NCBI RefSeq assembly: GCF_005239225.2
Contig: NC_133287.1
Span: forward strand, 17,860,519-17,924,518
Direction of reading: 5' to 3'
Origin: Populus alba
Taxonomy: Eukaryota; Streptophyta; Magnoliopsida; Malpighiales; Salicaceae
Length of the DNA: 64,000 nucleotides
The notes beneath the pieces were generated by a model. It was not told the origin of the DNA. It was given only the letters and a program-made list of their open reading frames with translations, and made no database searches. Shown here in pieces: positions 1 to 12,046 of the stretch. Both the position numbers and the translations under genes were made by a program. The stretch's first letter is position 1. Each line of letters starts with the position of its first letter.

Positions 1-779
1 CAAACTCATCAAGCTGACATATCCAAATTTTCAAAAGAATAAAACCCTCAACCTTATCTTTGTAAGAAAAAAAATATTTCTACCCTTGTTTGAGGTTAAT
101 GGACTCATAGTGAGCTACTACATTGAACAATAAAAAACAAAAAACACACTTCCTAGATTTTCAACAAAAAAATATTTCTTTATTAAAATATTTTTTTATT
201 AATTATATCAAATTTGATCCTCAAACTTTTAATTGCTATATATATTTTGTTTTGAATATTTATTTTTCAATTTCATCTCTTAAAATTTTATTTTTATATT
301 AACTTTGGTACTTATTTTTATAATTGCTATTTGCTTTTTCTTTATTATTTTTTTATTGAAAATTTTTATCTATCAAATTTGGTACTCATTCTTTTGATTG
401 TTACTTATTTTATTTGAAATAATTTATGAAATGTTGATTATTATTATTTTAATTTATTAATCTTTTTTTTTAATTTTTTAGATTTGATCTCTATTATTTT
501 AATTATTATTTATTTTATTTGAGATAATTTATGAAATTATATATTTTTTTTCAATTTCATTCTCATTTAACTTTTTAATTTGTAAGATTTGTTCCTCATT
601 ATTTTAATAAACTTGAAAAAAATAAAATATTAATAAGTTATTTTTCAGCTCATTTTCCATGACATAACCAAATACTGGAAAATATTTTTCAACTTATTTT
701 TCATTACACTACCAAACATCGAAAAATACTTTTTCGAAATTTACTTTTCCAAAATTCACTTTCCTCGGAATTCACTTTC
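1..779. repeat. AT-rich degenerate repeat, no gene
   Basis: No reading frame looks coding. From about 200 to 600 the text repeats blocks of the form 'atttgatcctca...ttttaattgcta', also abundant at 15.7-18.5 kb, so this is a decayed member of the same AT-rich repeat. From about 640 to 780 runs such as 'ggaaaatatttttcaactta' and 'gaattcactttcc' recur in near-copy, as expected for a small non-autonomous DNA transposon end. The family is not identified. Confidence 0.4.
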
Positions 780-1370
780 CTAAAGGAAACTACTTTCGAT
801 AAAACAAGCAGGGCTAGTTAAATTTCTATTGACTCTAGAGTTAGGAATATTCATATTCACTAATGTCAAAATTAAAAATATTTTTGGTATCAACTAACGT
901 TAGAGTTATGAATATTAAACACTAGAATTGAGAATTATTTTGAACCTCAATATTCATTGACATCAAAGTTAGGAATATCATACATTTCAATCACGTAATA
1001 TTTACCAACACTAGAACTGACAGTATTTGTAGTTTAATATTTATTGGTGCTAAAGTTAGTAATATTATAAGGAGACCATCAATAATATAATAAAACAAAT
1101 TCTTAGCAATTTAAAACAAAACTAGCGATGCAATCTACCTCAAATAGGATTCTTAAAGGATGATAATATCTTTTCTTTTACATAATCAATTTTATATTAT
1201 AGAATTTTTGTTTATCAATTAAGATTTTTAATAACCATAATATTAGATAGTAACTTTTTAAACTAGACCTTTTTTTTCTCTTTAAAAACAAGATAGGTCT
1301 CCATGTTCCTTCCGGATCATATTCTACGCTAAATTTTGGGAGGGGGGGGGGGAACACGCCTGTAAATAAC
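780..1370 (+). mobile_element. Degenerate gypsy-type LTR fragment
   Basis: The stretch follows the 3' part of the solo LTR at 53766-55644 in order and on the same strand. Shared blocks include the repeated 'attcactg.cgccagagt.aggaatat' motif, 'cagcaatgcagcctacct', 'ggtgataatatcttcccttt' and 'gaacacg.cctgtaat'. Many substitutions separate the two, so this is an old fragment. Neither an LTR start nor a partner LTR is visible. Confidence 0.6.
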
Positions 1371-1479
1371 GAGCATAAATATTTTCCTCATGTTTTTTTT
1401 ATGAGGAATTTAGTGATTTGCATGCCTTTAAAATTTAGTTTAGTTAATTCACTTAAACAATTAAGGACGCAACGTCCTT

Positions 1480-4395
1480 TTATTCCATGCTTAAACTGAT
1501 CTCATTATTTGATGAAGTTTGACCAATTCCTTGATCATCACTTTGTGCTGGCGAACCTCCTGGAATTGCCCCAATTCCCTGTTGTGGAGTTGATGCAGTT
1601 GAACGAGATCTCAATAGCTCAAGCTCTTGATCTTTTTCTGCTAAGATCTTTTTAAGTTCTTTCACCTCTCGATCTTTATCCTCTACAGTCGTTTTAAGTT
1701 TGTTCATCTCCTTCAAAATAGCAATGTTGGAGCTCAATATGAGTAATTAATTTATACAAACAAGCTATTATTAATTAAAAAATAGAAATTAATTAGGAGT
1801 CTCGTGAATTTCAGTTTGATTTTTCATTTCAATATATGAAGGTAGTTTGAATAATTTCCAGATACTAATTTATTATTCATGGTCTCTCACAAATAATAAA
1901 AAAACATTTTCTAATTAATTTTAGAAAAATTTTCATACCTTGTCAGAAAGGAAATCAGTATCATACCTTGTCGGAACTTGAAGCTGACATATCTGCATTA
2001 CCTCTGAAATATTTGTCTTTGGCCTGGAGATATTCTTCTCTCTCCTCCTTTTTTGGAACAAAAGCATGTATCTAATATTAATAATTTATTCTATGATTTT
2101 CAGACACAAAGACATCAATATTGACTGGACTGATTAACAGTACGAGGAACATGTGTGATAATGGATTGAGCTATAGCATAAAAAATGTTGGGATTAGTTT
2201 TAGAAAAACATGTGGCGGGATTTTTATATGTGGAATTAAAATAATGTTGGATTTTGTTATTTAATATGAAGATTTTAATGTAAATTATTAATATATTCTT
2301 AAACTTTTAAACACCAACCAACAATTTTAAATTAAATAACATCCAATTAAGAGAATTTTATCAATAAATGAAGAAAATGAAATAATCTGAAGATTTTTGA
2401 TATACTTACCAATGGCAATATCTGAAGATCCGCTTGATGAACTTGGTAGTAGTCAAATTGCGAGAATTCATACTGTTCGCTCAATCCAAGATGCACCATA
2501 AGAAAGCAGACATGAGTGAGTAACTCTCCACCTCTTCTCAGTTCTTGAGCGTGTTGTTTCCATGGACAATGAGCTGCTGCATAAGCAAGCATTTCTATCC
2601 AAACTTCATTTATCATCTTCCATCGCCTCTCAAATTCCAATGCCCGCAACTGCTTGGTGAGACAAACCCCACCATTTAACACTGACTTGGCTATTTTCCA
2701 TTGTCTTTGAAACTGTGGATCATCAACACCATCGAATTTATTAAGAAGCAAAATTTGATCAGCAAAATCCTTCTTACTCATGGCCTTGTTGTCTCTTAGA
2801 ACACGGGATTTAAGACCCCGCAAGTCTTCCAAAGTTTCTAGATATCCCTCATCACTGGTTCCTTTAGATAGCATATTTGGTCTCATCACCAAAAGATACA
2901 GCATGTATTCAGATAAGCATCTGCTTGTTTCATACTCTGAGAAGGCATTATTTGCATTTTTTTCAACACGATAACAAATATCTGTCGCGAGATGCCAAAC
3001 AAGAATGCTCTGACTGAAATCTACTTCTGTCGTGCACCACTTGAACTGCAGTAATAGTCCATCTCTTTCTAGAACACCATCTCCTCGCTGACCAACTACT
3101 TTACTTCTGAAATTTTTATCAATCAAATTGAAACTTTCCTTAATCTTCTCACATTTCTTTTGAAGGTGTCCAAAAATACAACGTCGGATTCCAGCATTCA
3201 TATCTTCTCGTTTCACATACATCTGCCTCATCGTTTCATCGATTCCCAGCAATTCCAAACATTTGTGTGGCTTCTTTTCAAAGCAAGTGCTTATCAGGTT
3301 ATGCTTTGCTATGGATCTCGACCACCTCTCGCTTCTAGTTAACTTCCTTATCAAAGAATAAATAGTACTACTTATGGCATTCCCTCCATCATCAATCAAC
3401 CAAATCATTGTCCAGTCAGAGAGAACAAGACATAAAAAGGCATAAAACTCGAGAAAAACAGCGGCCACGAACAATAAATACGTAATTGCAATGTCGATCG
3501 TTGAGTATGCATGTCTGACAATCATGACATGGAAGGTAACAAACGCAGTAGAAGAGAGCAGAAAGCTGATAGAGCGAAGAATGATTCCGACAAGGGAGTA
3601 AACCAAGGGTGCTTTAGTATAAAGCATATCATATATTAATCCAAGCTCAACCTCTACCACCTTGAAGGCATCGTCTGCTAAATTTTTAGAAATCAGCAAC
3701 TGGCTGTTCATTAGTGCAGGAATGCCAGGAACAAGATCCTGCAACATAAACATGGATATATCTAAAAAAGTATAAGCTTGAAGAAGATAATTTCCCTTGA
3801 GAGCTTGTTCAAAAGTTTTTGATGATTCCCTTAATGGATAAAAAGGCCGAAATTTTGAGAGAATGGAGTTTCTCAAGCCATCGGAGCTTGAAGACCTGAG
3901 CACCCAAGTCCTTTCTGCGTACTTTATAATGCCAACAATGAACATTGGGATTGCTATGAATGTGAGGATACGGCTACCCCAAGACCTTGAGAAGACATAA
4001 AAAGCCACTCCAACTTGAGATACAAGACCAAGTAATTGCCTTAACCACAACTCGTTGTCTTCAATCGAGTATGCAGTGATTGTGTCTGGGCCACCAAGGT
4101 GCAGGAGTAGAAAAGGTGCCCAAAATTCCTGGATAGAATTGTTTGCTTTCCTTGAACCGTCACATGATGAATCTCCTTGGCTCCTTGCTAGATTACCCAG
4201 TGCAACAGTTGCCACCATGTCTGCTGATAGATATGCAGACCAAACGAGAATCCTGATCCAGCTACTTGCAATGGTCTTTCGCCGAGACCCAAATATGATG
4301 AGGATGGTTTGTAGTAAGAGACTAAGCAAAACCATTCCTCGAATCTCCCATTTGTTCCACAAATTTAAGACTTCTTCAGGCAATTTTTCAAGCAT
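1480..4395 (-). CDS. DUF4220/DUF594 multi-pass membrane protein
   Basis: A large exon (4395-2410, 662 codons) encodes a family-typical protein. Hydrophobic segments lie near residues 20-36 and 46-68 and in later clusters. The DUF4220 signature WAPFLLLHLGGPDTITAYS lies near residues 90-110, and the C-terminal DUF594 motif GGELLTHVCFLMVHLGL starts at residue 622. The exon can read on to 2347, but a strong donor (TTG|GTAAGT) ends it at 2410. Two short exons then fit in phase: 2071-1967 (acceptor ATTAG, donor AAG|GTATGA) and about 1710-1480, a charged coiled coil with a Ser/Gln-rich end. The spliced product would be about 773 aa. The last acceptor is the weakest call. Biochemical function of the family is unknown. 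A remnant of a tandem copy lies at 5.2-6.8 kb. Confidence 0.75.
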
Positions 4396-4658
4396 TGTAT
4401 CTTTTCCTCAGCAGTGGAAACTAGTTATCTCGATGAACCCCTGAAGAAACTGTTTTGTAAGATGAAAAGTGAAAGTGGATATCTCTGGAAAAATCTCTTA
4501 AAATGAATAGCGAAAAGACTCTTATGAGAAAAGAATTCTGCAATAGATTTTGGGTAAGGTATCATAAAATAGGAGTTGCCGCATATTGTTGTTACAGCAT
4601 GCAAAGAAAAAGTTATGGAATGCATTATAAATTAATATATGGAAGTGATATATCTCCT

Positions 4659-4935
4659 TTAACTTAAAGCTTGCATTACCAGCTTTTGCAAACCATAGTT
4701 ACATGTACAAGTAAGAATTTGGTACTTGTCATGGGTACAAAGCAACGAAGAGATGCTAAATAGTAAGAAAGAGATGCTGCAAGAATGAAGAGACTTTAAA
4801 TTAGTTGCTTTCCCTCCTTTTTCTTTTCTTGATAGACAATAGACATCGCTTTTGGGACACTCAAAGAAGGAATTCTGAATATCAATATGATGTTTGAGCT
4901 CTAAACTTCCCAAAGGTTTGAACATGTGACTACCA
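4659..4935 (-). repeat. 5' flank of DUF594 gene, duplicated at 6.4-6.8 kb
   Basis: This lies just upstream of the DUF594 start and shares several runs in the same order with 6389-6790, for example 'gaagagatgctaaatagt', 'ctttaaattagttgc' and 'ctgaatatcaat'. It is probably promoter or leader of the gene, copied in the tandem duplication. A 103-codon frame here shows no family features and is probably not translated. Confidence 0.55.
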
Positions 4936-5194
4936 TTTACTTCAGAAATTTGGATAGATACCCTATTCAACGATAGTCATGCTCTCGAGGATTAAAACAA
5001 TGGGTTTATCCAGTATCTGTTCATTCTCAAAGCTAGGCAAAGGTTTTGCAAATTTTCAGCGGCAATAATCACGGTAATAAAGTAGTAGTCGTATTATTCT
5101 TTACTGTAAAAGAAGCAGGAGCTAGTACTATCAAATAATTATGGACGCAACAGGAGCAAGTACTGTAGCGAATCTTCTTATTATTTTGATGGAG

Positions 5195-5575
5195 GTTAAT
5201 CTGTCCCTTGATCATCATTTTGTGCCGACAAACCTCCTAGAAACGCTCTATGCACCTGTTGATGTTGTGTTAAAGCAGCTAAAAGAGATCTCAACTGCAC
5301 AATCTCTTGTTCTTTACACTCAAACTCTCGATGTTGTACCTGGTTTTTAATATTCTTCTCTTGCTCTTTAGTTTGTCGTATTAAAAATTATACTTTGCAT
5401 CCTTAAAATTCATTCTATTAAGATTTTTATCAATTATTTGACATATATGCAAACTATTAATCATTTCTATTGTATAGTTATTGCAAATGATTTCTATATT
5501 TAATTATTTAAAATTGGAGACTCGTGAACTTCAATTTCATTTTCACCTCAATATGCAGAGGTAATATGACTAATT
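5195..5575 (-). pseudogene. Remnant of last exon of a second DUF594 gene
   Basis: The stretch matches 1500-1850 in the same orientation: 'ttgatcatca.tttgtgc.g.c' followed by 'aacctcct.gaa', then 'gagatctcaa', and downstream 'ggagactcgtgaacttcaa' against 'ggagtctcgtgaatttcag'. In the intact gene this is the coiled-coil last exon and 3' flank. The minus reading frame is broken here and no DUF4220 coding core lies between it and the matching 5' flank at 6.4 kb, so a second gene copy has lost its body. The plus-strand frame at 5141-5350 is antisense shadow. Confidence 0.6.
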
Positions 5576-6388
5576 TTGCTATATTTGATTAATTTTTGTT
5601 GGAAGAAGTACGAAAATTCGAGTGTAACTGTTTTATATATATAAAAAATGCATGCATGGTGTAAAGTTTTTAAAAACGCACAATTAAAAATATATCGAGA
5701 TATGAAATATGTGGTGGATTTATAAATTTAATCATCAAATTACAAGATAAATTAGTGAAAATAAAAGGATTAGAAACACTCATTAATAACACTATAATAT
5801 TCAATCAATATGACTTTGAGCGTGGTAATTCTTCTACAATGAAAAGAAAAGGAAAAGGTCTCAAATTAGACTCCTAATTATATGTTGGGTTTCAAATGAA
5901 TGCTCTAAGAAAAAAAAAATTAATTGGATCCCTAATTTTAAAAAAGTTGTAAATTTTATCCTTTTATCTCTGAAATTAGAAAAGTATTTGAATGAAAAAT
6001 ATCATGTTTCCTCCACATTAACAATATTGTTTTCATTCTATAGAATGTGCGTTCTTGATGTAATCTATTAGAAAATGTGGATGGAAGAACTCAATTGTGA
6101 AGTTTCTTAACCTTTGGAGATCAAATTTCTTGAAGATAAATTTAATTGAGATATGGCTCATAATTTTGATATTTATTTAACCTTGTCCCTATAAGTTGGC
6201 TTCCACAATTCAAGAAGAAGAAGAAGAAGAGAGTGTTGCTGGAAAGTAAATTAATTAATGATGACATGGATAATTTAAATAAATAGTGTTTAAAAGAGAG
6301 TTTTGCTAGCATTGTTCATATCTTCGAAACATCTTAATTTTAAGAGATTGATTGGGTGATGAAGGAGGTTTTTATTATTATTTTAGAG
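5576..6388. other. Intergenic, no gene seen
   Basis: AT-rich sequence between the two remnants of the second DUF594 copy, where its coding exons would be expected. I see no DUF4220 or DUF594 residues in any frame. A short GAA microsatellite lies near 6213-6233. Confidence 0.4.
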
Positions 6389-6790
6389 CATTTATGACCA
6401 ACTTTGCAAATCATTATTACATAAGATATGGTAGTTGGCTAGGATATGAAGCAAAATAAGAGAAGATAGTAAGAACAAAAAAACTTTAAATTAGTTGCCT
6501 TTTCATTTCCTGAAGGACAAAGATTGCCTTTTTTTTTTGGAAAACTTTAACTTTAAGGTTCTTTTTTGGGTGCCAAGCAAAGAAGAGATGCTAAATAGTT
6601 AAAAAGATGCAGTTTGCAAAATTGAATTGGTTATCCTTTTCTTGATAGCAAAGTTTTCTTTCTTTTTTCGCACATTTGAAAGAAGGAAAACTGAATATCA
6701 ATGAGGTAAGTAGTACCTTCTAGCTGAATTTCTAGCAGTACAATGCTTGAACATTGAATTCTTGAAAGGTTTGAAAATCATGTGAAATTA
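6389..6790 (-). pseudogene. 5' flank remnant of the second DUF594 copy
   Basis: Counterpart of 4659-4935 with insertions, in the same order and orientation. With 5195-5575 it brackets the lost gene body. Confidence 0.5.
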
Positions 6791-7798
6791 TTCTTGAAAT
6801 TTTTTCTAATAGTTTTGGTTAACATGGTTCTTCTATATTCTTAACAATAATATCAAATTTGTTTTTAATAATTCAATAAGTACACTATCAAGGCTCCTAT
6901 TGAAAGACTTGAAAATTTCGCATTCGAGCTGGGACCCAATATTACAGTCATTTCCCAACTTCTGATCAATTCTATGATAAATGCATTCTGCTTCCAGTAA
7001 AATTAATGTATCATACCATAACGTTTCTTACTTTTTCTCTCTCAGTTTTAATTTGCTTTAGTTTCTTTAGAGGAATTTTGTGAGGTTTGATTTTATTTGG
7101 AGGATTTTTCTTAAAAAGAGATTTCTTGAACGTTTAGGGTTTGAGTGTGAGATATTTTATTGGGAGGTTACTTTCTTGAGAGGATTTATTGAATATTACA
7201 CTATTATTATTTTGGGTTAAATGGTATCAAGAATTGGAATCTAGTTTAAAAGAATTCGCCAATCGGTATCAACACTCGTATTTGTCCGGTGGCCGACGAG
7301 TCCCCTCTCGTTCTACCGATAAAACCAAAAGGGATGTGATCTACTGTTTCTATCGCTGAACATGACCGCCCAGGGCAGTTCAAAAGACAAAAAATGTGGC
7401 TTCTGATCCATTGCTTTCAATGAATTTAAGTTGTGTTTCAAAGTAGGAGTGAATCCCCAAGTCACTTAGAAACAAAACACAAAACATTTGCCAGACCAAA
7501 TTAGCCAAGGTTTAAAACTTGGTCACAACATGAGATAATTATATGCTATAATGAAGTCGTGCATCAAGGGGATTAAAACATATAACAGTTCCTTGTTTGA
7601 AGTTTCTTCATCCATTGCAGATTACAACTAATAGCCACTCTCTTAAACATGCAGAATGAATCTTTTAATCTGATACATTGAAAGCAAAATCATGATTTAC
7701 ACTTTCTGCGAAATAACCAATTGATTAAACCAACTTTGTTGGCAGGGCTAAGTGGTAGGCTGCTAAGAATTTCTTTAAGAAGCATCGAGTTAAAGCAG
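6791..7798. other. Intergenic; possible LTR edge near 7230
   Basis: No gene is seen. At about 7228 'tggtatcaagaa' resembles the initiator-tRNA primer site TGGTATCAGAGC of copia elements and follows GT-rich sequence typical of LTR 3' ends. No partner LTR or element protein is visible, so this stays a weak candidate. Confidence 0.25.
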
Positions 7799-10779
7799 CT
7801 ACCAAAGTTTTAAGTCACAGACTGGGCCTGCAGTCTAGTTTAAGATCTTCTCATTTGACTTCAGGTAAACACTTCTATCATGAGGCAATTTTCGAGCAAG
7901 TCCATTCAAAACTTGATGGAAAGCATCTCCTGCTTGAGTAGATTGTGGGAATAACTTTGCCTGCTTCATTGAAAGGTTTGCAAGCAGTCTTTGCTTCCTC
8001 CATATCACTTCAGGTGGAATGGAAGTGAGTACGGTGTCTAACTTTGGAACATCTTTCTCGTCTACAAATACCCTAATTTCTTCCCATGGGATTGCATCAG
8101 CAAAGGGTAAAACAATGTCGTCTGCTATAATAATAGGGATACAGCTAAATATCACTGCTTCAACCAATCTCGGACTCCATGGGGCCTAGCCAAGGGTACA
8201 CAAACAGAAAACAGCTTGCAGCATGTCGTCATAATACGTTGTTGGGTGCTCTGTGGAAATGTCAAAAAGTGGATTGTCCTTGAAGTTCTCCCAGACTACT
8301 GCTCGTGCACCTCTGTAAACATATGAAACAAATTGATCGGTGATCTCCACTTGAGCCTCTATCACATATAGGATCATTGCTAAAACATGAAATCTATTCT
8401 CTCTTCCAATAAGCTTGACAATTGAATGAAGAAGTCTAAATATTGTATTTGACTTAATTCATTCTAATTGAAAAATATGTAAGGGTCATGATTCTAGTTT
8501 CATAACCCATACCATACAGGCTTCATTTCTGTTGATATTTTGTTTGAAAATATACTTAAGCCTCACATTCTATGGAAAAGAGTTGAAGTAATTGAACATC
8601 TAATCACATTCTTAAAGATGTAAGAACTATGTGAGAATTACATTGCATAGTAGCCACCTTCTGGGTCATTTCCTACATCATATAACAATCCTTCGAAGTA
8701 AATAAAAATTGACCGAGGTGTTTTTTGAGGAATCAAGTGGGTTTGCATTTTCTGTGGAGGAGCATATGGAGGAACTGTAATGAAGCCATAAACATGATTT
8801 CTTTGTCCAAAAGTTTGCACCAAGATGGCACGTTGGAGCAAGGGAAGAATTCCTCTTTCAATAGCCTTCTCTTCCCGCAAAAAGCATAAAGAATAGAGGA
8901 ACATAAATTAAGAGTTGATGGAAATAAAAAGAAATTTCCAGAATGCAACACTTTATTACTAATATATATCAATAATTAGATATATCAGAAAGATAGCAAC
9001 CTCAACAGCTCTCCAGAAAACCACATATTCAGGTCAATTGATTCAAAAATCAAAATGCATGGAGAAAATTTGTCAACAGAATCTAAGCGAAACAGGTGAA
9101 GGTAAATAAAAAGGAAAAGGTTTACTTACTTGATAGTGGAAGCATGCACCAAATTCGTGTGGCAAAACAAAAAAGTGGTTAGCACCTCTAGTCCGATTCC
9201 AATAAGGCCAGTTTGAAGAAATAAGTTGTATAGCACTTCTCATCATTCGCGGTGATTTGAAAGGCAAAGGAAGGCCATTTGGAGTCAAATCACAAGTTGC
9301 ATATATAGGGGTATAAAACCAATCAGCTTCCTTGGGATTGAGCGTTCGTGTAGGGATATATAATAGGAACCGATGCATAAAGATCTCAGCTGCGAACATG
9401 TGGGTGAGGCATCTTGGGTCCTTTTGTAGAATCTTCTTATTGTATTTGCCTGGAAGTTCATAGACAAAAACTTTCAACCTTCCAATAGGATCATCTTCCA
9501 AAACATCTCCGGCACTACCTGCATGTTGTATAGCCCAGTCATACTTAGAGATCTCTCATTCATTGAACTCCAAACAACTTTTGTAGTTTCTGAAATCTAC
9601 CCATTATCAAATTCTGATTCAACAAATCCACTATTCATAAAAGAAAACTTAACGTTTCATTTAAATCAGCAAGAACAAAACCTTCATTTTACCCTTTCCT
9701 TGCCCCCACATTTACCAAATCACATCTGATATTGCCAATTGTTTTTATTATCTTTCACATTGTTTTCCACGAGTCCCTATTCCATGTGTGTCTAATATAC
9801 AATACTTGGACATTTACAATGGCTTAAGCATTATTATTTTTAACTTTTCAATCTCTAACTTGAGACAAATTGACCCTCTAATGTGATCTAGCTTTCCAAA
9901 CTTGAGCGGTTCCTCTTCATAGTGCATGTAATAATATAAGAACATAGAACAAATAGAAACAAAGAATTAGGAAAGCTCTTTCATCATATGCTATGACCAC
10001 CTATGTCATCATTAATAGAACTGTACCAGGTGTTAGACATATTAACGCCCATCTTCACGCCAAGTTGTTTCCCCAGTATGGAAAGTCAAGACATTAGAAA
10101 CCTAAATAAATTCAATCATGCTTTTCCTTGACCAAGTCTTTATTAGCATACAATCACTTGAAGTGCAAGCTTAGACCATCTCAACCAGATATGTTCACCT
10201 AGGTGATGCTCAAAATAAACCCTAGAGAAGTTGAATTTTACTAAAATAGCTACCAATTGTGATATCAACCCTTTCCATCTATCCTGCTTCAATATCACTT
10301 ATCTCTTCTTAACTCTTCTTGTTTTTCCTACATTAAAAAAGAAAGATTACTATAGTACATTCCAGTTAGTTTCAACAATAAATGTTAAGCCCCAATGCTT
10401 CAATACATCAACAAAGAGATGTTATCACATCTCCACTGAACTGGTAGACATGGACTAAACTGGTAGACATTTAGCAATTAAACTGAAGTCAGCAAATCAT
10501 CAATTTTTACTTAAATTTAAGTAAATCCCAAACATCCACCAACCTAATTATTACTTAAATTTAAGTAAATCCCAAAAATCCACCAACCTAACTTTGTAAT
10601 ATAACTAGCAAAAAAAAATCACTCCAAATAATTTAGATCTACATTACAGTTAAAAGACCAAAAAACCAACCTGAAATCCTCTCAGTGCGTTGACTCTTGC
10701 CCAGCTTCACAACACCAATACTCAAAACAAGACCAGTATACCAAATAGCCCCAACAAAAACCCACTTCCAAATTTCCAT
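7799..10779 (-). pseudogene. IRX10/GUT-type exostosin-family glycosyltransferase pseudogene
   Basis: Four exons reconstruct a 414-residue frame, close to the roughly 412 of IRX10: 10779-10671 (N-terminal membrane anchor, start MEIWKWVFVG), 9518-9130, 8874-8642 and 8312-7799. All phases agree and the frame reaches a natural-looking stop after DLKLW. The exostosin hallmarks are clear (GRLKVFVYELP, NPKEADWFYTP, LPFKSPRMMRSAIQL, FGQRNHV). Working relatives act in Golgi synthesis of the xylan backbone of secondary walls. This copy is broken. The Trp of the GWAPWSP motif is TAG (8186-8188), a second Trp near the C-terminus is TAG (7835-7837), the exon 3 acceptor reads GG instead of AG (8875-8876), and the last base of exon 3 is changed, turning an expected Arg into Ile. 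CPLG has also become CTLG. Introns are kept, so it is not retroposed. Confidence 0.85.
10507..10590. repeat. Two 40-bp direct repeats in the exostosin intron 1
   Basis: 10507-10546 and 10551-10590 differ at one base. Each begins with a palindromic 'ttacttaaatttaagtaa'. It is a small local duplication. Confidence 0.85.
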
Positions 10780-12046
10780 TTTCTTGCTTTTAATCCAATG
10801 AAATCACACAAAGAAGGAACTTCAAAGAATCAGAGAGCAAGAAAGGTGGGATTTCTAAGGTGGTCTCGATCTACTGTTTCTTTGTTCACTTGTGGGGGTG
10901 CATAAACCCACGGGCCACCACTTGTAATTTCATAATCTTTCAGTGTGATTCTTGTGTTTCCAACGACTTCTCCAATCTATTTTTGACTTTCAGGAAGATT
11001 ATTTTGTAAATTTTAGATGTTTAATGTGTGTTTAAATTATTGTTAAAATTTGAATTTTTAATGTTTTGTAAACATGTGTAATGTTTTGGTGTGTGAGTGG
11101 GTAATTAGTGGAAGAAGGGTGGATGTGTGTTTTTGAATGGATTTTACAGTAAATTTATAGACTTTTAAAGGATTTTAATCTATATTTTAAAAATATTAAA
11201 ATTTATTTATGAAAAAAATAATACAATATTCACTTGTAATATAAGAATAAAAAAATCTAAAAATACTTAATATCCAAAATATTATTAGAGATAATAATTT
11301 ATTATCACTCATTTTAATATAAAAATAAAAAAAACTTATATGAGATTAATATTCAATATATTATTAGAAATAATATAACTCATTTAATAATAATATAAAA
11401 TATAAAAAATTTTATCTGAAATATTATTTGAAATGATATAATATCCAAAAATTTCAATTTCTTCTAAAAAAAAAAAACTAGTAATTAAAGACATTTCACC
11501 ATTTTAGTATACTCAATGTTACAGTGCTTATAAATGAAAAGCATGAGACTATGAGAGTATGAACTCTTTAATTTCCTTGCTAAAATTGGAGCTTTGCATT
11601 TGAGCACGAGTAGAAAAATAAAAAATTAAAGAAATTAAGTAAAAGAGGGGAGAGCCGATCCTCTCATGTTATTGTTATTTTAAAAGTATTTTCATATATA
11701 AAAGAAGGAAGGACACTAGAAAAACATTGTTTTATACTGATTGGATAAAACTAAAGTACATACTTAGGTTTATTAACTTTGTCTTCAAGTTAAAAGTTGG
11801 GGAATCCAAAAGCGTGTAATAGTGTCCAAGAAGCTTCGTAAATTTACTCCAACCAATTTTGAATAATCATTTCTTAATTTTGTTTAAATATCTTATATAT
11901 CCAAAGTTGTATTCGTGATTTGTTTATAATATTTTATTAATTTCAAACTTGATATAATAATTATATTTATCCTACTTTTCATAAAAATTACCAACAGTCA
12001 AGATCACCTGCAGAAAAAAACACTAGATAAATTTGTTTTTTGGTCT
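10780..12046. other. Intergenic upstream of the exostosin pseudogene
   Basis: The first few hundred bases would have been promoter and leader of the pseudogene. The rest is AT-rich with runs of A and repeats of the form 'aatatt.ttagaaataat' near 11210-11450. No gene is supported. Confidence 0.35.

Noticed and set aside
5141..5350. Plus-strand 69-codon frame
   Set aside because: It is antisense to the duplicated DUF594 last-exon remnant; homology to 1480-1737 is on the minus strand.
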